A stretch of DNA of 64,000 bases from Chryseolinea soli. GTDB lineage: Bacteria > Bacteroidota > Bacteroidia > Cytophagales > Cyclobacteriaceae. The position numbers and the translations under genes are program-made. Below, piece after piece: positions 61,043 to 64,000 of the stretch. Positions within the stretch are counted from its first letter, which is position 1; every line of letters begins with the position of its first letter. The stretch covers positions 7,936,001 to 8,000,000 of the forward strand of contig NZ_CP032382.1 in the NCBI RefSeq assembly GCF_003589925.1. Reading direction: 5' to 3'. A model generated the notes under the pieces. The model did no database searches. It worked only from the letters and a program-made list of their open reading frames with translations, and was not told the origin of the DNA.

Positions 61043-61684
61043 ATGAAAACACTCAAGACTCACAACGATTGGACAAAATCACCTGGCAATGTGTTCTGGG
61101 CAGAAATTGCTCCGTATGATCATGTCGTGCAAATTTATGACAATGACGAAACGTTTTTAAATACACTTTTTGCTTTTGTCACCGATGGCATAAAATCCAA
61201 GGACTGTGTCATCGTCATTGCGACAAAACCGCATTTGGAATCTTTGAATGAAAAATTGTATCAATCCGGCTTCAGTCTCGACGACCTCAGTGCCCGGAAC
61301 TTGTATCTATCGTTAGACGCAGAAGCGGCGCTGTCGAAGTTTATGGTGAATGACTGGCCCGATGCAACACTTTTCCTGGATCTGGTCTCCAGCCTGATCG
61401 CCAAGGCGAAGAAAGATAATCGCCGGGTCAGGGCGTTCGGAGAAATGGTGGCCGTACTTTGGGCCCGCGAACAGGTTGGCGCCACCGTTAGGCTCGAACA
61501 ATTGTGGAACCAATTCTGTGAATCCCAAGCGTTCTGTTTATTCTGCGCCTATCCTCAAAGTGGATTCACCCAGGATGCCGTTGATTCCGTGTTGCACATT
61601 TGCAGCGCCCACTCAAAAATGATCTCGACGGGAAACGATAGAGGCATAAGCGATATTTATTACAAGTCTGTGGGGATCGCCTGA
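61043..61684 (+). CDS. MEDS-domain sensory protein
   Basis: 213 residues. The fold begins AEIAPYDHVVQIYDNDETFLNTLFAFVTDGIKSKDCVIVIATKPHLESLNEKL and continues with RVRAFGEMVAVLWAREQVGATVRLEQLWNQF, the pattern of the MEDS (DcmR-type sensory) domain, a RecA/KaiC-like relative without a P-loop. In many bacteria MEDS domains are fused to or encoded beside histidine kinases, as with the PAS kinase 39 nt upstream. It probably joins that signalling pathway; ligand unknown. Confidence 0.87.
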   Translation: MKTLKTHNDWTKSPGNVFWAEIAPYDHVVQIYDNDETFLNTLFAFVTDGIKSKDCVIVIATKPHLESLNEKLYQSGFSLDDLSARNLYLSLDAEAALSKFMVNDWPDATLFLDLVSSLIAKAKKDNRRVRAFGEMVAVLWAREQVGATVRLEQLWNQFCESQAFCLFCAYPQSGFTQDAVDSVLHICSAHSKMISTGNDRGISDIYYKSVGIA

Positions 61685-61712
61685 AGAAGAACTTGCCCCA
61701 TTCCGGAACGTG

Positions 61713-62561
61713 CTACTGACAGGTATAGGAAAAAGTCTGATTGAAAGTATACTCCCCATTTTTATTCTTGTTGGTATTGATGCGCGCCAAAGGGAAGCCC
61801 TGCTCATTGTAGGTGTAGGTCATGGTCCGGGTAAATAAGTTATCGCCCGTACCAAAGGAGTAGTCGAGCGGATTATTGCTGCTCAATGCCGTCAGCACAG
61901 GCTCGGGGTCGTAATTATCCCAGGCATAATTACTCATCAAAAATTTCCACGTGGCCATCGACGCGTATGGGGTTGGCTTGTCGTCATAGGCCGTAGCGGT
62001 GATGCGCGTGGCTCCGGTTATCGGACCCGTAACCCATTCATACAGCAATTCCGTGACATTATTTTTGTCGTTGTAAGAAATCGTTAAATCCCATTCACCA
62101 TCACCTGCAAAAACTGTTTTCTCACTTATTTTCGTTAGCCGGGATTTATCGTCATAAAAGAAAAAATACTGTTTGTAGTTAGCCTGCACCATGCCGTCCG
62201 GGGTTGTGATAGAAATGTGTGCCACCGTGGGGAGCTTTTTCGAAGAAAGATCGACATCATAGCGCGTAACCATTTTTGCGGCACCCATGGCATTAACAAC
62301 ACTATCATGATACACGGTGATGCCGGATACTTCTATGTCGTTTGATCCATATTTTGTGATCTTCAAGGGCATGCCTTGGCCATCGTATGCATATTTCCAG
62401 GAAGCCGCATTACCGGATAACCCCGTGGTTTCATTTTGAATGACACACTGCGTATTCACTCCAACGGGCGACGGCGCCGTGCTTTTATCGCATCCCAACA
62501 AAAGCATGAGACTGAAAATCGCGAAAAGCGATGTCAATGTTTTTGGCCATTCTTTTTTCAT
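61713..62561 (-). CDS. Hypothetical lipoprotein with YD-like strands
   Basis: 282 residues; signal peptide with lipobox LLLGC (Cys about residue 24). The body is a series of antiparallel strands with repeated Tyr-x-(Tyr)-Asp/Asn turns (KYAYDGQGMPLKITKYG, FFFYDDKSRLTKISEK, TISYNDKNNVTELLYE, TYTYNEQGFPLARINTN), like DUF4595 or Rhs-type YD units. Likely outer-membrane anchored. It lies downstream of the LamB-like porin gene in the same direction and could be its accessory. Confidence 0.75.
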   Translation of the reverse strand: MKKEWPKTLTSLFAIFSLMLLLGCDKSTAPSPVGVNTQCVIQNETTGLSGNAASWKYAYDGQGMPLKITKYGSNDIEVSGITVYHDSVVNAMGAAKMVTRYDVDLSSKKLPTVAHISITTPDGMVQANYKQYFFFYDDKSRLTKISEKTVFAGDGEWDLTISYNDKNNVTELLYEWVTGPITGATRITATAYDDKPTPYASMATWKFLMSNYAWDNYDPEPVLTALSSNNPLDYSFGTGDNLFTRTMTYTYNEQGFPLARINTNKNKNGEYTFNQTFSYTCQ

Positions 62562-62684
62562 GTGTCTCTTTGCTTTGGTTCTCTACAAAGGAGACAACGA
62601 TATGGCTACTAATCAATAACCCTTTTGGGTCATACCTTAAGATGGGGATACGGTGGTTTGGAGTAAGGACATTATCTGACGGAT

Positions 62685-64000
62685 TTACCATAGCCACCAC
62701 TCCGTTTTCACACCGAAATAGTGTCCCCACCGTTTGCTGCCGGCTTGTGCCAGATAGGGCGAGTACAGATGATCGGTCGCAAATTGATTGTAACGCGCCA
62801 GGCTGTAAACAAGTCTGAAATGAGGGCGGCTCCAGACATCGCGTTTACCATTCGGAACGAGCGTAGGCGCGATACTAAATTTGACCATCTGCGCCGGATC
62901 CTGTGTCCCATCCTTTCTGGAGGAGAAGTCCAGTTCGTGTAGTAAGTGGAACCAGTCTTTCACGTACCAGGTACCGCGGGCCCCTATAGCGAAATCAGTT
63001 TTTCGATTAAACACGGGTCTCCCGCGGTAATCCGATGTTGTATTAAGGCTATCGCTGGCGCCTTTACTCTTTGTGAAAATACAATAGGCATTTACAGAAT
63101 ACCGGGTGCTGACGTTCCACAAAATACTTTGGGTGATGGCGATCGACCATGCTTTTTTAAAACGCTGTGTCTCCAGGTTAGGTCCACCGTAGGTAAGGAA
63201 AGTTTTACTTCCTCCGCCGTCGCCACCATTGGCTATGCCGGTGCCGAAACGGATACTTACATCATAAAAGGAACCCGGCAAACGCGTCGATAGATTTTGT
63301 TTGTATTTACCCCCTAACACATATCCGTGATCAGCGGGATAGTTAAAGTTCGTAGCGGTGTCCGATGCAGTGCCCGCAGCCAGCCGGTGATACTCTGCTA
63401 AAAACTTGAGATAACCGTTTTTCACGGGAAGGATCTGTTCCAAAATATACACCGATCGATTGCGCAGTCCCAGCACGGGTGTGCCGTTGACGATGTTCAG
63501 ATAAAAGTAAGGAGGCAATGTCGAGGTGGTATCCACGGCGCCCGGGAACATAATAGAAAACTGTGTATGCTTATACTGCACCCCAAACCCTTGCGAACTA
63601 TGATCATCAAAATAAAAATGATCGATGATATGAATGTCGTCGCCACGAAAAAAACGCGCCCCTATCCAAACACTCCAGGGACTTCCCCGAATGTTTTTGG
63701 CTTCGGCAAAAAGTTCGGGCAGAGCCGTCGTGATGCCGCCGTAGGATTTGCTCGTAACGTTGCCGATGATTTGGCCTTGTGTCGTGTAAAAAGCAAAGCG
63801 CGCTTGTATGGTGATGTTGGTCGTATCGGAAGTTCCGCTTACGGGGGCAAACCGAAGTGCCGTGGCTAATTCAAAGTAATCTATTTCCTCCATACGCCCG
63901 CCAATAGACCCCATCCCATTCAGATTGAGTGGCCGCGGATACTGAATTTGATCCCCTCGGGCGATACCTACTCTACCATAACTTCCAATGGCAAAGTGTT
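62685..64000 (-). CDS. LamB-like carbohydrate porin, N-terminus beyond window
   Basis: The frame is open from the edge (AIGSYGRVGIARGDQIQYPR) to TAG-side stop 62685, at least 438 residues. Maltoporin features are LNLNGMGSIGGRMEEIDYFEL near the start, then WSVWIGARFFRGDDIHIIDHFYFDDHSSQGFGVQ, and the C-terminal WSRPHFRLVYSLARYNQFATDHLYSPYLAQAGSKRWGHYFGVKTEWWLW. These match the LamB pattern of an 18-strand trimeric sugar channel in the outer membrane. The internal ATG at 63914 is not the start because conserved strands precede it. LamB-type porins are uncommon in Bacteroidota compared with SusC, which makes it notable. Confidence 0.85.
   Translation of the reverse strand, partial: HFAIGSYGRVGIARGDQIQYPRPLNLNGMGSIGGRMEEIDYFELATALRFAPVSGTSDTTNITIQARFAFYTTQGQIIGNVTSKSYGGITTALPELFAEAKNIRGSPWSVWIGARFFRGDDIHIIDHFYFDDHSSQGFGVQYKHTQFSIMFPGAVDTTSTLPPYFYLNIVNGTPVLGLRNRSVYILEQILPVKNGYLKFLAEYHRLAAGTASDTATNFNYPADHGYVLGGKYKQNLSTRLPGSFYDVSIRFGTGIANGGDGGGSKTFLTYGGPNLETQRFKKAWSIAITQSILWNVSTRYSVNAYCIFTKSKGASDSLNTTSDYRGRPVFNRKTDFAIGARGTWYVKDWFHLLHELDFSSRKDGTQDPAQMVKFSIAPTLVPNGKRDVWSRPHFRLVYSLARYNQFATDHLYSPYLAQAGSKRWGHYFGVKTEWWLW

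Overview
The window looks like the chromosome of a free-living member of the Bacteroidota, most likely a Cytophagia-type (Chryseolinea/Ohtaekwangia-like) soil or water organism. The signs are a SusC/SusD pair with a FecR-type anti-sigma factor, proteins ending in type IX secretion (Por) sorting domains, a Reg_prop propeller histidine kinase with a LytTR response regulator, FtsX/MacB-like permeases with no ATPase beside them, and promoters carrying the Bacteroidota -7 box TAnnTTTG. Base composition is near 50 percent GC. I see no rRNA, complete tRNA, CRISPR array, insertion sequence or phage.

Layout. 1-8520 (minus): nutrient-uptake locus FecR, SusC, SusD, HExxH lipoprotein, DUF4302 lipoprotein and a further lipoprotein cut by the window edge. 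8798-9948: a cupin and a frameshifted membrane protein. 9998-12678: FtsX-type permease preceded by what looks like the stub of a deleted PadR gene. 12929-15033: mnmH (frameshifted) and selD, the selenouridine-tRNA pathway. 15172-17146: Tat-exported metallo-beta-lactamase (MBL) fold hydrolase and a PhzF protein. 17243-21137: LytTR regulator and propeller kinase. 21434-26730: lipoprotein, small unknown genes, a thiamin pyrophosphate (TPP)-riboswitch-like element, and a large secreted PQQ-type sugar dehydrogenase. 26731-27306: no gene, but a long inverted repeat and a G-rich tract. 27296-31620: a small stress/detoxification regulon (RibD-like reductase, MBL hydrolase, AraC regulator, NmrA-like oxidoreductase, VOC proteins). 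Two of its promoters share an 18-bp box at identical spacing from the -7 element.

34130-41359 (minus) is the most unusual locus: a membrane-bound LytTR regulator, dihaem cytochrome c, MauG/CcpA-like dihaem peroxidase, a parallel beta-helix protein fused to cytochrome c, and a TonB-dependent receptor. All are co-oriented and look like one exported redox and uptake system. 41591-48614: aldo/keto reductase with AraC regulator, a hydrolase fused to a carboxypeptidase-regulatory-like domain, a SnoaL-like lipoprotein with an in-frame stop, and an HxlR regulator divergent from isochorismatase-like, pirin and cupin genes. 48646-52184: FdhD, a small protein and a YdeP-type molybdopterin oxidoreductase. 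52570-61684: a T9SS cargo protein, a TPR protein ending in a histidine-kinase dimerisation domain without ATPase, a second FtsX permease, a PAS kinase and a MEDS protein. 61713-64000: a lipoprotein and a LamB-like sugar porin cut by the window edge.

Three genes are broken (9350-9948, 12929-13962, 45741-46196). Two of the lesions are missing-base frameshifts, so residual sequencing error should be excluded before calling them pseudogenes. All functional statements rest on motif recognition by eye; no database search was run.
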